NCBI RefSeq assembly: GCF_035762905.1
Contig: NZ_DASUCC010000110.1
Span: 1 to 31,820 of the forward strand
Length of the DNA stretch: 31,820 bases
Source of the DNA: DASYTH01 sp035762905
GTDB taxonomy: Bacteria; Actinomycetota; Actinomycetes; Mycobacteriales; Pseudonocardiaceae
Reading direction: 5' to 3'
Position numbers and translations under genes: made by a program. The notes beneath the pieces were generated by a model. That model ran no database searches and was not told where the DNA came from. It worked only from the letters and a program-made list of their open reading frames with translations. Positions 1-7,886 of this stretch are shown piece by piece (the stretch's first letter is position 1; every line of letters starts with the position of its first letter).

Positions 1-14
1 TCCAACCCAACCCA

Positions 15-416
15 AAGGCCGCCTCCCTCCCCGGAGGCGGCCTTCCCATCACCCCACTCCTCCACCCACCCCACCCAGCCCATCCCAAACCCCAACCCAC
101 CAACCCCCACGCCACCCCAAGGCCGCCTCTGTCCCCGGAAGCGACTACCCCAGCCCCACCCAGCCCCTCTCAAACCCCAACTCACCAACCCCCACGCCAC
201 CCCCAAGGCCGCCTCTGTCCCCGGAGGCGGCCTTCGCATCCACCCCAACCCTCCATCCACCGCTCCCAGCCCATCTCAAATCCCGACCCACCAACTCGCA
301 CGCCACCCCGAGGCCGCTTCCCTCCCCGGAAGCGACCTCCCCATCCACTCCACCCAGCCCCTCTCAAACCCCAACCCACCAACCCCAAGGTCACCTCTGT
401 CCCCGGAGGCGGCCTT
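15..416. repeat. Five degenerate GC-rich hairpin repeats
   Basis: Five related hairpins start near 15, 119, 205, 310 and 387, so the spacing is 77-105 nt. Copy 1 is a perfect 12-bp stem (arms 15-26 and 33-44) with a six-base loop; copy 3 is an 11-bp stem (205-215 and 224-234). Copies 2, 4 and 5 carry mismatches in one arm. The loops share a TCCCC core and the spacers share C-rich words such as CCAACCCACCAACCCC, so the whole unit was duplicated, not only the hairpin. A single copy would look like an intrinsic terminator; several in a row suggest a dispersed intergenic repeat family. Confidence 0.75.
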
Positions 417-598
417 CACATCCACCCCAAACCCCCCACCCACCCATCTCAAACCCAACCCAACTCCCCACCCACCTCACCCCAGTCCTGCCCCCTCATC
501 TCGCGACCGCCCGACTGGCCCCTACGAGCAACCAGCCGACCACCCCAAGAATCGCCACCCCACCCCACCGACCCGCCAAGGCGCCACCCCAACCCGGT

Positions 599-659
599 GC
601 ACGGTTGTGGACAGGCCGCGCCCCGGGTTCCAGCACGAAGCACCTGTCCACAACCGTGC
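599..659. repeat. 17-bp perfect inverted repeat with DnaA-box-like arms
   Basis: The left arm 599-615 and right arm 643-659 are exact reverse complements separated by 27 nt. Each arm contains CTGTCCACA (606-614 on the minus strand, 644-652 on the plus strand), one base from TTGTCCACA, the DnaA box favoured in high-GC actinobacteria. No dnaA, dnaN or parB gene is in the window, so an origin is unlikely. A DnaA-titration site, a regulator site or a strong hairpin are all possible. Confidence 0.6.
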
Positions 660-786
660 GGCGGAACGCCGTGCCCAGCCCTGCCGGCGCAACCGCCCCG
701 GCGTTCCGATGCAGCCGGGAACCCCTGCCAGGCCCCACCGCCGCCGCACCTACCAACCGGACCACAACCCGCCGGCCCGACCCGGC

Positions 787-1005
787 AACTCACGTCCCCG
801 AACTGGCAACTCGCATACCAGAGCCAGCAACTCGGGTGCTGGGGGCCGAGAACTCGGGTGCCGGAGCCGAGAACTCGGGTGCTGGCACCGGCGACTCGGG
901 CGCCGGAATCGACGACTCGCCGACCCGGAGCCGGCGGCTGGGGTGTCGGAATCGGCGACTCGCCGACCCGGAGCCGGTGGCTCGGGTGCCTGGGCCGGCC
1001 GTTCG
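787..1005. repeat. Tandem 21-22 nt repeat with ACTCGGGTGC core
   Basis: The word ACTC(G) recurs at 788, 809, 830, 852, 873, 894, 915 and 958, with degenerate copies near 937 and 979, giving a 21-22 nt period over about ten units. The second half also shows a 43-nt duplication (about 905-947 and 948-990) around CGACTCGCCGACCCGGAGCC. It lies just downstream of a minus-strand gene and no gene is credible across it. Confidence 0.7.
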
Positions 1006-1057
1006 CTGGGCTGGAGTGAGTCGCTTGCCGTGCTGGGGTTGTTGTTTGGCCGTGCGG

Positions 1058-3313
1058 TCAGCCGAAGTGTTGTGGGCGGCCGACGTCCGGCTTGCGGTAG
1101 TCGCAGACCCCGGTCGGGAAGATCTGCTCGAGTCGGGTCAGTTCCGCCGCGCTCGGTCGCCACCAGCCGTACACGCCGCGCGCCATTGCGATCCGGACGG
1201 GCTGCAGGGCGCACTTGTAGTGTTGCTCGTCGAATGGTGCACCGGCCACGGTTCGCGACGTGCCGTGGATGGGGAAGCGCTGGGTGCACGGGCCGGCGGG
1301 GCGACCGTCGATGATGCCGTGCCAGGCGTCGGGGCCGCTGTGCAGCAGGGTGCCGTCGGTGGCGAAACAGCTGTCCACCGCGCGCGCCGGCTTGTTGCCG
1401 ACCACGCCCCGCCACGGGTGCTCGCGGATGTTGGTCAGCCACTCGTCCATCACGGCAAGGGCCAGCGGTGTCTGGTCGAATGCCCGGGCGGGCCGGGCGT
1501 CGGTGAACCACACCACCTGGTTGGCGAAGCTGTGCTGCCGGTCCAGCATGCGCTGCCGGGAAGCGAACGACTGCCGGGCGTTGTGCATGTCCAGCTCGCC
1601 GTCGAGGTAGTGCCGCCAGTCGATGATCGGGATGTCGATCCGCCCGTCGAACACCAGCCCGGACCGGTACGCCGCCCGCATCGCCTCCACGTTGCCAGCA
1701 GTGCGCGGTGCCACGCCGTTCGCGTCCGGCGCGGTGATGTTGCGGGCGCTCCACACGTCGATGTCGGCGGGGCAGGCCGCGCTGATGAACGGGCAGCCCT
1801 CCTGCACCGCGAGCTCCGGCGACTTCCACCCGCCGACCGTGGCGTTGAGGTCGAGGAACTCCGCCGGCGTCAAACCACGATCGAGCAGCGCCCGCAGCCC
1901 GTACTGCACGCCCACGTTGTCCCAGGTGGACCGGGCGAACCCGGTGGCCGGATCGCGCCCGTAGACGTTCACCGCGTCGTTCCAGTGCGTCCACTCCACC
2001 CGGGCCTGCTGCTCCGGCGTGATCCCGGGTGCGGTGCCGAACTTCGGGTTGAGCACCAGTGGCGAGAGCCCGCGCCATCCCTTGACGCACTCGGTCGAAC
2101 CGGGCGCGGCCAGCCAGGGCGTGAGCGGCTGGTACTGGTTGGCCACGGTGTCCGAGGACGCCAGCCCCTCCAACTGCGTGCGGTTGGACCAGATCCGCCA
2201 TTTCGAGTTCGGATCGGCGCGCGCCTGCAGGTCCATCCAGCGCTCGAGCAGCTCGCAGTCGCCGACGTGGATGGTCTGGGTGACCATGTCCGGGTACGAG
2301 TGCTGCGGCACCGCGCCGTCCAGCAGCCCCGCATGGTTCTGCCCGTAGACGTACTGCTGGATGCCGCCACCGGAGCCGCCGAGACCCACGGTGTACTCGG
2401 GGTCGGCGTACTCGGTGACGAACCGGGACTTCACCATCAGCGCGGTTTCGCCGCCGAGCACGAGGTTGTAGTGCGTGTTGGTCTTGGTTCCGGTGGACCA
2501 CGCGATGGCGTAGCCCGCCCCGAGCCCGTGCACGTAACGGGATTCGCTCTGGTTGTTCGACCCCTGGTAGTGCCCGATCGCCACGCCGCCGCCGAAATAG
2601 TAGATCAGCTTGCGGTTCCAGTGCGGCAACGAGGAAGGCCCGGACACGGTCGGGTCGAGCACCGCGATCGTGTAGATGAACCGGTTGATCGTCCCGCGCT
2701 CCCACCGGATCACGAAGTCGACGCCGGTCGGCGTCTGCGCGAGGTCCGCCGGTCGCGGCGCGGCGGGATCGAACGGCCGCCAGCCGCCCGCGGTGGACAG
2801 GTAGTAGTGCCCCACCCGGGTCGCCAGCGCGCAGTCCGAATCCAGGAACGGTCCGGCGAGGTCGAACCCGGCCAGGTGCGCGGGCGTCGAGCAGAAGAAG
2901 TCGGGCTGTTTCGGTCCGGAGAACATCGGCCCGCTGATCGGATGGTTGACCAGCGTCACCGTCGCGCGGTCCGGGCGCCACCGTCCCGGCACCCGCGCGG
3001 CGACCGTGCTCGACCCGAGCGGGAGATCACGCAGCACCCCCTCGAGCGCGTGCGGCGCCCGGTCGTCCGGCCCGAACGAGTCGCTGACGTCGCGCCCGTT
3101 CACGGTCACGGCCACGTCGTCCAGCGCCACCGAACGCGGCACGACCACCCGCACCCGCGCCGCGCCCCCGCTCACATACCGCGCCGGCCCGGAGAGCACC
3201 TCCAGCCGCAGGTCACCGCCATGCCAGCCGTCCGGCTCGGCCACCGCGGGCGCGCCGGGGACGAGAAGTCCCACCACCGCCAGGACCGCGACCACACCAT
3301 TCCGGCGACCCAT
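1058..3313 (-). CDS. Secreted DUF6351-type alpha/beta hydrolase-like protein
   Basis: A 751-residue exported protein. The start ATG at 3313 is preceded by GGGAGGATCGC and opens a Sec signal peptide (MGRRNG, a hydrophobic stretch at residues 7-20, APAVAEP). Residues about 30-125 look like a beta-sandwich domain; the rest resembles the large tannase-like secreted hydrolases grouped as DUF6351. GLGGSGGG at residues 310-317 is a plausible nucleophile elbow with Ser314. Several Cys residues in the mature part may form disulfides. The substrate is unknown; an ester of a plant or aromatic compound is a guess from the tannase-like fold. It is transcribed divergently from the YCII-like gene. The family name is from memory and the hydrolase fold is inferred from the elbow motif. 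Confidence 0.72.
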   Translation of the reverse strand: MGRRNGVVAVLAVVGLLVPGAPAVAEPDGWHGGDLRLEVLSGPARYVSGGAARVRVVVPRSVALDDVAVTVNGRDVSDSFGPDDRAPHALEGVLRDLPLGSSTVAARVPGRWRPDRATVTLVNHPISGPMFSGPKQPDFFCSTPAHLAGFDLAGPFLDSDCALATRVGHYYLSTAGGWRPFDPAAPRPADLAQTPTGVDFVIRWERGTINRFIYTIAVLDPTVSGPSSLPHWNRKLIYYFGGGVAIGHYQGSNNQSESRYVHGLGAGYAIAWSTGTKTNTHYNLVLGGETALMVKSRFVTEYADPEYTVGLGGSGGGIQQYVYGQNHAGLLDGAVPQHSYPDMVTQTIHVGDCELLERWMDLQARADPNSKWRIWSNRTQLEGLASSDTVANQYQPLTPWLAAPGSTECVKGWRGLSPLVLNPKFGTAPGITPEQQARVEWTHWNDAVNVYGRDPATGFARSTWDNVGVQYGLRALLDRGLTPAEFLDLNATVGGWKSPELAVQEGCPFISAACPADIDVWSARNITAPDANGVAPRTAGNVEAMRAAYRSGLVFDGRIDIPIIDWRHYLDGELDMHNARQSFASRQRMLDRQHSFANQVVWFTDARPARAFDQTPLALAVMDEWLTNIREHPWRGVVGNKPARAVDSCFATDGTLLHSGPDAWHGIIDGRPAGPCTQRFPIHGTSRTVAGAPFDEQHYKCALQPVRIAMARGVYGWWRPSAAELTRLEQIFPTGVCDYRKPDVGRPQHFG

Positions 3314-3353
3314 GCGATCCTCCCGGACCTCGTCGTCCACCCCAGGCACCGCA

Positions 3354-3382
3354 ACGGTAGGGTGCGACCTCGGCAGCGTCAA
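3354..3382 (-). promoter_or_regulatory. Promoter of the DUF6351 gene (TTGACG-17-TACCGT)
   Basis: Read on the minus strand, a -35 box TTGACG (3377-3382) is followed after exactly 17 nt by TACCGT (3354-3359). The transcript would start near 3347 and leave a leader of about 35 nt containing the GGGAGG ribosome binding site. Confidence 0.6.
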
Positions 3383-3385
3383 TAT

Positions 3386-3398
3386 GTCCACAATGGAC
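3386..3398. promoter_or_regulatory. Palindrome GTCCA-N3-TGGAC, putative regulator site
   Basis: GTCCACAATGGAC is a perfect 5-bp inverted repeat with a 3-nt centre. It lies three bases upstream of the -35 box of the DUF6351 promoter and inside the leader of the divergent YCII-like gene. The same palindrome occurs at 10500-10512 upstream of the GH51 promoter. An activator position upstream of -35 is suggested, but the bound protein is unknown. Confidence 0.45.
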
Positions 3399-3407
3399 GG
3401 GGGCGTC

Positions 3408-3716
3408 ATGGCGGTGTTCGCGGTGACCACGGGCAAGGGTCCCAACTGGGAGCACTCGAAGGGGATTCGCGAGCAGGCCGGCTGGGACGAGCACGCGGCA
3501 TTCGCCGACGGTCTGGTGGACCGCGGCGTGGTGCTCATCGGCGGTCCGATCGGCGGCCGGAACCAGGATGACGTGGCGCTGCTCGCCGTGCGGTGTGCCG
3601 ACGAGGCCGAACTGCGCGCGGTGTTCGCGGCCGATCCCTGGGCCGCGAGCGGCGTGCTCCGGATCAAGGAGGTCCGGTCCTGGACGCTGTGGCTGGACGG
3701 CCGCCAGGCCCGGTGA
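3408..3716 (+). CDS. YCII-like small protein
   Basis: About 102 residues with the layout of the YCII/dimeric alpha-beta barrel family: a first strand (MAVFAVTTGKG), a helix with EHSKGIREQAGWDEHAAFADGL, the strand and glycine turn RGVVLIGGPIGG, then a strand, a helix (ADEAELRAVFAADPW) and a final strand. Such proteins are small cytosolic dimers related to muconolactone isomerase; most have no proven reaction. ATG 3408 is chosen because it follows a GGGGG stretch by about five bases and starts exactly at the domain. ATG 3393 and ATG 3384 are in frame, but 3393 lies inside the palindrome and neither has a ribosome binding site. The PucR gene follows after 28 nt and may be co-transcribed. Confidence 0.75.
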   Translation: MAVFAVTTGKGPNWEHSKGIREQAGWDEHAAFADGLVDRGVVLIGGPIGGRNQDDVALLAVRCADEAELRAVFAADPWAASGVLRIKEVRSWTLWLDGRQAR

Positions 3717-3744
3717 TCAGGGCCGCGCGTGGTACGAAGGGCGG

Positions 3745-4872
3745 GTGGAGCCCTACGCCGGAGTGGTGGCGATCGTGGCGCGCATTCCGCTGGACGTCGC
3801 CAGCCGGGAACTGACCGGCGCGCTGCGCGCCGAGGTGGCCGCGCTGAACCGGCTACCCGAGGCATCGCAGGAGGACATCGTCGTCGGGCTGCGCCGCAAC
3901 CTGCGCCGGTGGTGGCGTTGGCTGTCCACCGGTGAGCCGCCGCCGGACGAGGACTTCGGCCCGCTGCGCGACTGGGCCCGGGACCGGGCCAGCGAGGGTG
4001 TGCGGCTGGAGGATCTGTTGCGTGCCTTCGGGGTCGGTCGTCAGGTGGGCTGGGAGCTGATCCGGCGGCACGCGCGGGCGGACGAGACCGGTGCGCTGGT
4101 CGACGCGGCCGATCTGCTGATGCGGTACGTGGACCGGGTCGCCGCCGACGTCACCGACACCTACCTGGCCGAGCGGGACGCGCTGGTGTCCGAGGAGGAG
4201 CGGCACACCAGGGATCTGCTGGACGCGATCACCGCCGGGGCACCGCTCGACCAACACGCACTCGAACTGGCCGAGCGGCTCGGCGTTCCGGTCCGGGCGG
4301 CCTATGCGCCGTTCGCGGTGGTGCTTCCCGGTCAGCCGCTGCGCCGGCACGCGGCGCTGGCGGCGCGGCTGCGGCGGCGCGGCTGGCGGCTGACTGTGAC
4401 CGACGGCCCGCGCACCGTCGGCCTCGCCGACCGGCCGGTCACGCTGGCCGACGTGGCGCAGGGCCCGGGCATCCTGCTGGCCACGGCGGATCCGGTGCCG
4501 CTGGCCGAGATCGCCGAACTGCGCGAGGACGTCGCGGCGCTGGCCGAGCACGGCCGCCGGGCGGGACTGCACGGCCGGATCACGGTGACCGAGCACCTGA
4601 TGGAGATCATCATGTACCGGGCGCCGAACCAGGCGGACCGGCTGCGCGCCAGGGTCGTCGACCCGCTGGCCGACCCGGAGCATCACGAGCTGCTGGACAC
4701 GTTGCGGGCCTACGTGGCCAACGACTTCGACCGCTCGGCCACCGGTGAGCGGCTGCACGTGCACCGGAACACGGTCGGCTACCGGCTGCGGAAGATCGAG
4801 GAGCTGACCGGGCTGGACCTGACCAGCGCCCGGGATCTCGCCGAGGTCTACCTGGCGGTCGGCCTGCGTTAA
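3745..4872 (+). CDS. PucR/CdaR-family transcriptional regulator
   Basis: A 375-residue cytosolic regulator. The start GTG 3745 follows GAAGGG at good spacing. Residues 1-165 are helical with many Arg residues (RRNLRRWWRWL), as in the N-terminal RsbR-like part of this family. The middle region resembles the GGDEF-like CdaR domain. The C-terminal HTH_30-type domain is clear at about 315-370: LLDTLRAYVANDFDRSATGERLHVHRNTVGYRLRKIEELTGLDL, where HRNTVGYRLRKIEE is the recognition-helix signature. Family members act mostly as activators of catabolic genes. The neighbouring secreted hydrolases are natural candidate targets, but no link is shown by the sequence. Confidence 0.88.
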   Translation: MEPYAGVVAIVARIPLDVASRELTGALRAEVAALNRLPEASQEDIVVGLRRNLRRWWRWLSTGEPPPDEDFGPLRDWARDRASEGVRLEDLLRAFGVGRQVGWELIRRHARADETGALVDAADLLMRYVDRVAADVTDTYLAERDALVSEEERHTRDLLDAITAGAPLDQHALELAERLGVPVRAAYAPFAVVLPGQPLRRHAALAARLRRRGWRLTVTDGPRTVGLADRPVTLADVAQGPGILLATADPVPLAEIAELREDVAALAEHGRRAGLHGRITVTEHLMEIIMYRAPNQADRLRARVVDPLADPEHHELLDTLRAYVANDFDRSATGERLHVHRNTVGYRLRKIEELTGLDLTSARDLAEVYLAVGLR

Positions 4873-4876
4873 CCGT

Positions 4877-4890
4877 TGTGCGGGTGCACA
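4877..4890. promoter_or_regulatory. Inverted repeat TGTGC-N4-GCACA upstream of the hydrolase promoter
   Basis: TGTGCGGGTGCACA is a perfect 5-bp inverted repeat. It lies 31 bases upstream of the -35 box at 4922 and just after the PucR-gene stop codon, a plausible activator site position. Short palindromes are common in GC-rich DNA, so support is weak. Confidence 0.25.
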
Positions 4891-4921
4891 GCCGAACCGG
4901 CCCAGGTTCGTCCGGCCGCCA

Positions 4922-4950
4922 TTGAACGGCCTGCGGCGGCGCAATAGCGT
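4922..4950 (+). promoter_or_regulatory. Leaderless promoter TTGAAC-17-TAGCGT
   Basis: The -35 box TTGAAC (4922-4927), a 17-nt spacer and the -10 box TAGCGT (4945-4950) place the transcription start at or within a base or two of the ATG at 4958. No ribosome binding site precedes that ATG, which fits a leaderless mRNA. The TTG at 4922 is therefore the -35 box and not a start codon. Confidence 0.6.
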
Positions 4951-4957
4951 CACGGTC

Positions 4958-6376
4958 ATGCGAGGGCGCGACAGGGTGGTTCGCCGGATTGCCACGACGA
5001 TCGTCATCGGGTTGGCGGTCACGACCGCCCCGGCCGCCGCCGCGACCGGTGCTCCCGGCCGGCCCGGGTGCTCGGACGCCCGGTTCTCCTGGCTGGCGGG
5101 TTTCGACGATCCCGCGACGCCGGACGAACTGGACCGGGTGGGCGTGCTCAGGGTGGGATCATCCTGGGCCCGCAACGTGCTCGTGCTCAGCCCCGGTACC
5201 TCGGCCGGCGCGGGTTACTTCCGGCCGCTGGCCGAGGACATCGTGCGGCGGACCCGGTGCACCTGGCAGGTGTGGTCGGTGGAGCGCCGGGAGAACCGGC
5301 TCGAGGACCACACCGTGCTCGACGCGGTGAAGCGCGGAACCGTTACCCAGCAACAGTTCTTCGACTACTACCTGGGCTGGGCGACCAACCCGGCGATCAC
5401 GGACCATTTCGTGCCGGTACCCGACGCCGCGGTCGGGTTCGCCCGCGGGTGGGGGATGAACGTCGAGATCGAGGATCTGCACCGGGTGGTCCGGGCGGCC
5501 GGCGCGCACGGTCGGCGCGTGGTGCTCGGCGGGCACTCGCTCGGCGGCTCGATCACCACCGCGTACGCCACCTGGGACTTCAACGGTCGCCCCGGTGCCC
5601 GGGAGCTGTCCGGCCTGGTCTACATCGACGGCGGCAGCAACCCGACCCCGATATCTCCCGAGCAGGCGACCCAGGCGCTGCAGAGTCTGACGAACGGTAC
5701 GCCGTGGCTCGCGTTCGGCGGCATCCCGACACCGTTCCTCGGCCTGTTCTCGATGACCGGCTCGACATCGACGGTCACCGCCCCGAACGAACGCTCACTG
5801 GCCCAGGACTTCCCACTGCTGCCACCCAACCTGAAGCCCCCGGTGCCGGCCACCAACGAGGCCCAGTTCGGCTTCTCGGTCGACACCGACACGGCACCGC
5901 CGAACCTGCGGGCCGCACACGTGCACGCCGGCCAACTGGCCGCGGCCGGCGATCCGCGCGGCTGGGACCCGGCCGGCGACATCACCCCGATCCAGCGCTA
6001 CGCCAGGATGCTGTCCGGCACCGGTCTGTCCGGTGTGGACGGAAGCGCCTGGTACCACCCGCTCCGGCTGACCATCGACGCCGGTGCCGTCGCGGCCGGA
6101 AACCCCAACCCGGCACAGCAGATCCTCGACGTCAAAGCCACCCACGGCGCCGATCTGGGGCGCCACCTCCCGATCTACGCCTTCGGCGCCGCCCTCGGCG
6201 GCCAGGGTGTGCTCGACGCCGCGCGCGCCCTGGCCGGCCAGTCCGGCATCCCCGACCGCCGGCTCACCCTGGTCGACCGCGCCGGCACCTACGCCCACAA
6301 CGACCCCAACTCCGCCGCCCCGCACAACGAGTTCCTGGACACCCTGATCCCCTTCCTCACCCGAACCGGCCACTGA
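4958..6376 (+). CDS. Secreted alpha/beta-fold hydrolase
   Basis: A 472-residue exported protein. The signal peptide is MRGRDRVVRRIATTIVIGLAV followed by APAAAAT at about residue 30. The nucleophile elbow GHSLGG at residues 192-197 (Ser194) follows the strand RRVVLG and precedes a helix, as in lipases and esterases. NVLVLSPGTSAGAGYF near residue 73 looks like the first strand and oxyanion region. HNDPN near the C-terminus may hold the catalytic His. The substrate is not evident. The gene follows the PucR regulator and converges with the GH43 gene after a 31-nt gap. The ATG at 4958 is chosen from the promoter geometry and because the signal peptide begins there. Confidence 0.82.
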   Translation: MRGRDRVVRRIATTIVIGLAVTTAPAAAATGAPGRPGCSDARFSWLAGFDDPATPDELDRVGVLRVGSSWARNVLVLSPGTSAGAGYFRPLAEDIVRRTRCTWQVWSVERRENRLEDHTVLDAVKRGTVTQQQFFDYYLGWATNPAITDHFVPVPDAAVGFARGWGMNVEIEDLHRVVRAAGAHGRRVVLGGHSLGGSITTAYATWDFNGRPGARELSGLVYIDGGSNPTPISPEQATQALQSLTNGTPWLAFGGIPTPFLGLFSMTGSTSTVTAPNERSLAQDFPLLPPNLKPPVPATNEAQFGFSVDTDTAPPNLRAAHVHAGQLAAAGDPRGWDPAGDITPIQRYARMLSGTGLSGVDGSAWYHPLRLTIDAGAVAAGNPNPAQQILDVKATHGADLGRHLPIYAFGAALGGQGVLDAARALAGQSGIPDRRLTLVDRAGTYAHNDPNSAAPHNEFLDTLIPFLTRTGH

Positions 6377-6407
6377 CCGGCCGGACGAGGAATGCACCGG
6401 CTGGACC

Positions 6408-7886
6408 TCAGCTGATGCGGAACGTGGCCCGTGCCCGTTCGATCCGGTCGCGGCCCGGCTGGGACACGACCAGCCGGCCGTTTCCGTCGTGGGCGAGGAA
6501 CATGCGGGCGTCGGTGGTCAGCCGCAGGGACACCGCCGAGCGGTCGGCAAGGCCGGGTTCGCGGACGAAGCTGGTGTCCAGCCCGTAGCGGTCGTTGTCC
6601 TCGAACGGATCGATGCGCGGCACGTCACCGGTCGGCACCCGCACGTGCCGGTCCGGGAAGTTCACCGACCGCAGTGAAACCGTTCGGGCGCCGAGGTTTC
6701 CGGGTACGAATCGGAACTGGGAGTCGCCCAGCTCGCGCACGTTTCCCTCGAACCGAAGCCGGAACTCGAAGTGTCGCAGCACGAGTGCCGGACTGTCCAC
6801 GGGGGACAGCCGGCTAATCGGTCCGCCCTTGCCGACCGGAACACCGAAGCTGGGGGTACCGTCCTCGTTCCAGTGCAGCTGCTGCACCCGGGTGTGCCGG
6901 TTTGGGTCGAACAGCGGGTCGCCGGTGATGTCGCGGTAGTCGCGGGCGTGGTAGACGAGGACGTCGGTGCGGCCGTCCTCGGCGACGGTGAACGAGTTGT
7001 GACCCGGCCCGAACTGGCTGGTGGCGGCGTTCGTGCTGAACACCGGGTTGGCCGACTTGGTCCAGGACCGCGGGTCGAGCAGGTCGGCGTTCTCGTCGGC
7101 GGTGAGCAGACCCATGCAGTAGCGGGCGTCGGTGGCGCTCGCCGAGAACGTGACGAACACCCGGCCGTTGCGGATCAGCACGGCCGGCCCCTCGTTGACC
7201 CGGAAGCCCTGGATCTCCCAGCTCGCGGTGGGCACCGACAGCCGGGCGACCGTCCCGGTGATGGCCAGCGGTGAGGACATCTCGGCGAGGTAGAGGTTGG
7301 TGTTGGTGTCGATGCCCGGCTCGTGCTGTGCCCACAGGAAGTAGCGCCGGTCCCGGTGCGTGAACGTGGTGGCGTCCAGGGTGAACGACTCCCACGGGGT
7401 GATCATCCGCCCGCGCAGCACCCAGCCCTCGGCGCGAGGGTCGTCGTTGGCGGACTCGAGAACGTAGGTGCGGATGCGGAACGGGTCGTCGGAGTCGCCC
7501 GCGGCGAAGTACACGTACCAGTGATCGCCGATCCGGTGCAGTTCGGGTGCCCAGATGAAGCCGGCCATCGTTCCGCTGGCCGGACGCCGCCAGATGGTGC
7601 GTTCCCGGGCATCAGCCAGACCGTCCAGAGTGGACGCTCCGCGCACCACCACCCGGTCGTACTCGGGCACCGAGCCGGTCAGGTAATACATGCCGCGAAC
7701 CGGACGGGTGATGAACGGGTCGGCCCGCTGCTCGACCAGCGGATTGCGGGTGGTCAGTGCCGGCGCCTGCGCCTGCCGGTCGCCGGCCGGCTCGGCCACG
7801 GCGGTGGCCGGAGCACCGGTCAGCACGCTCGCGGCCGTGACGGCACCGCCTGCGCGGAACAGGGATCGGCGGTCCAGTCCGGTCAT
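6408..7886 (-). CDS. GH43 arabinanase/arabinofuranosidase with C-terminal AbfB (CBM42) domain
   Basis: A 492-residue secreted enzyme. A twin-arginine-like signal (DRRSLFRAGG, then APATAVAEP) opens the protein. The GH43 five-bladed propeller spans about residues 45-345, with the expected catalytic set: Asp56 in RADPFI (base), Asp171 in LDATTF (pKa modulator) and Glu232 in NEGPA (acid). WAPELH at 112-117 is typical of the family. Residues about 355-492 match an AbfB arabinose-binding domain (VDSPALVLRHFEF, SLRSVNFPDRHVR, FLAHDGNGRLVV). It likely acts outside the cell on arabinan or arabinoxylan side chains. Its ATG overlaps the stop codon of the upstream GH51 gene by one base (TGATG), so translation is probably coupled. 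Confidence 0.88.
   Translation of the reverse strand: MTGLDRRSLFRAGGAVTAASVLTGAPATAVAEPAGDRQAQAPALTTRNPLVEQRADPFITRPVRGMYYLTGSVPEYDRVVVRGASTLDGLADARERTIWRRPASGTMAGFIWAPELHRIGDHWYVYFAAGDSDDPFRIRTYVLESANDDPRAEGWVLRGRMITPWESFTLDATTFTHRDRRYFLWAQHEPGIDTNTNLYLAEMSSPLAITGTVARLSVPTASWEIQGFRVNEGPAVLIRNGRVFVTFSASATDARYCMGLLTADENADLLDPRSWTKSANPVFSTNAATSQFGPGHNSFTVAEDGRTDVLVYHARDYRDITGDPLFDPNRHTRVQQLHWNEDGTPSFGVPVGKGGPISRLSPVDSPALVLRHFEFRLRFEGNVRELGDSQFRFVPGNLGARTVSLRSVNFPDRHVRVPTGDVPRIDPFEDNDRYGLDTSFVREPGLADRSAVSLRLTTDARMFLAHDGNGRLVVSQPGRDRIERARATFRIS

Larger units (their letters stand above)
1..1057. other. Gene-free repeat-rich region
   Basis: I see no credible gene here. Frames that stay open lack the expected codon bias or are continuations of frames antisense to the DUF6351 gene. 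The first 480 bases are extremely C-rich on the plus strand and hold five degenerate hairpins. 480-598 is C-rich without a structure I can name. 599-659 is a long inverted repeat, and 787-1005 is a tandem 21-22 nt repeat that ends about 50 bases past the stop codon of the DUF6351 gene. Confidence 0.7.

Noticed and set aside
15..416. CRISPR-like array
   Set aside because: The repeats are hairpins with decayed arms, the spacing is irregular, the spacers resemble one another, and there are no cas genes.
599..659. Replication origin
   Set aside because: Only two DnaA-like words are present, with no AT-rich unwinding region and no dnaA, dnaN, parA or parB nearby.
605..3571. Long plus-strand open frame across the first 3.5 kb
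   Set aside because: It runs antisense to the DUF6351 gene, has an Arg/His/Val-rich composition without domains, and starts inside the inverted repeat.
4922..4957. TTG 4922 as the start of the secreted hydrolase
   Set aside because: The TTG is part of a good -35 box, and the signal peptide begins at ATG 4958.
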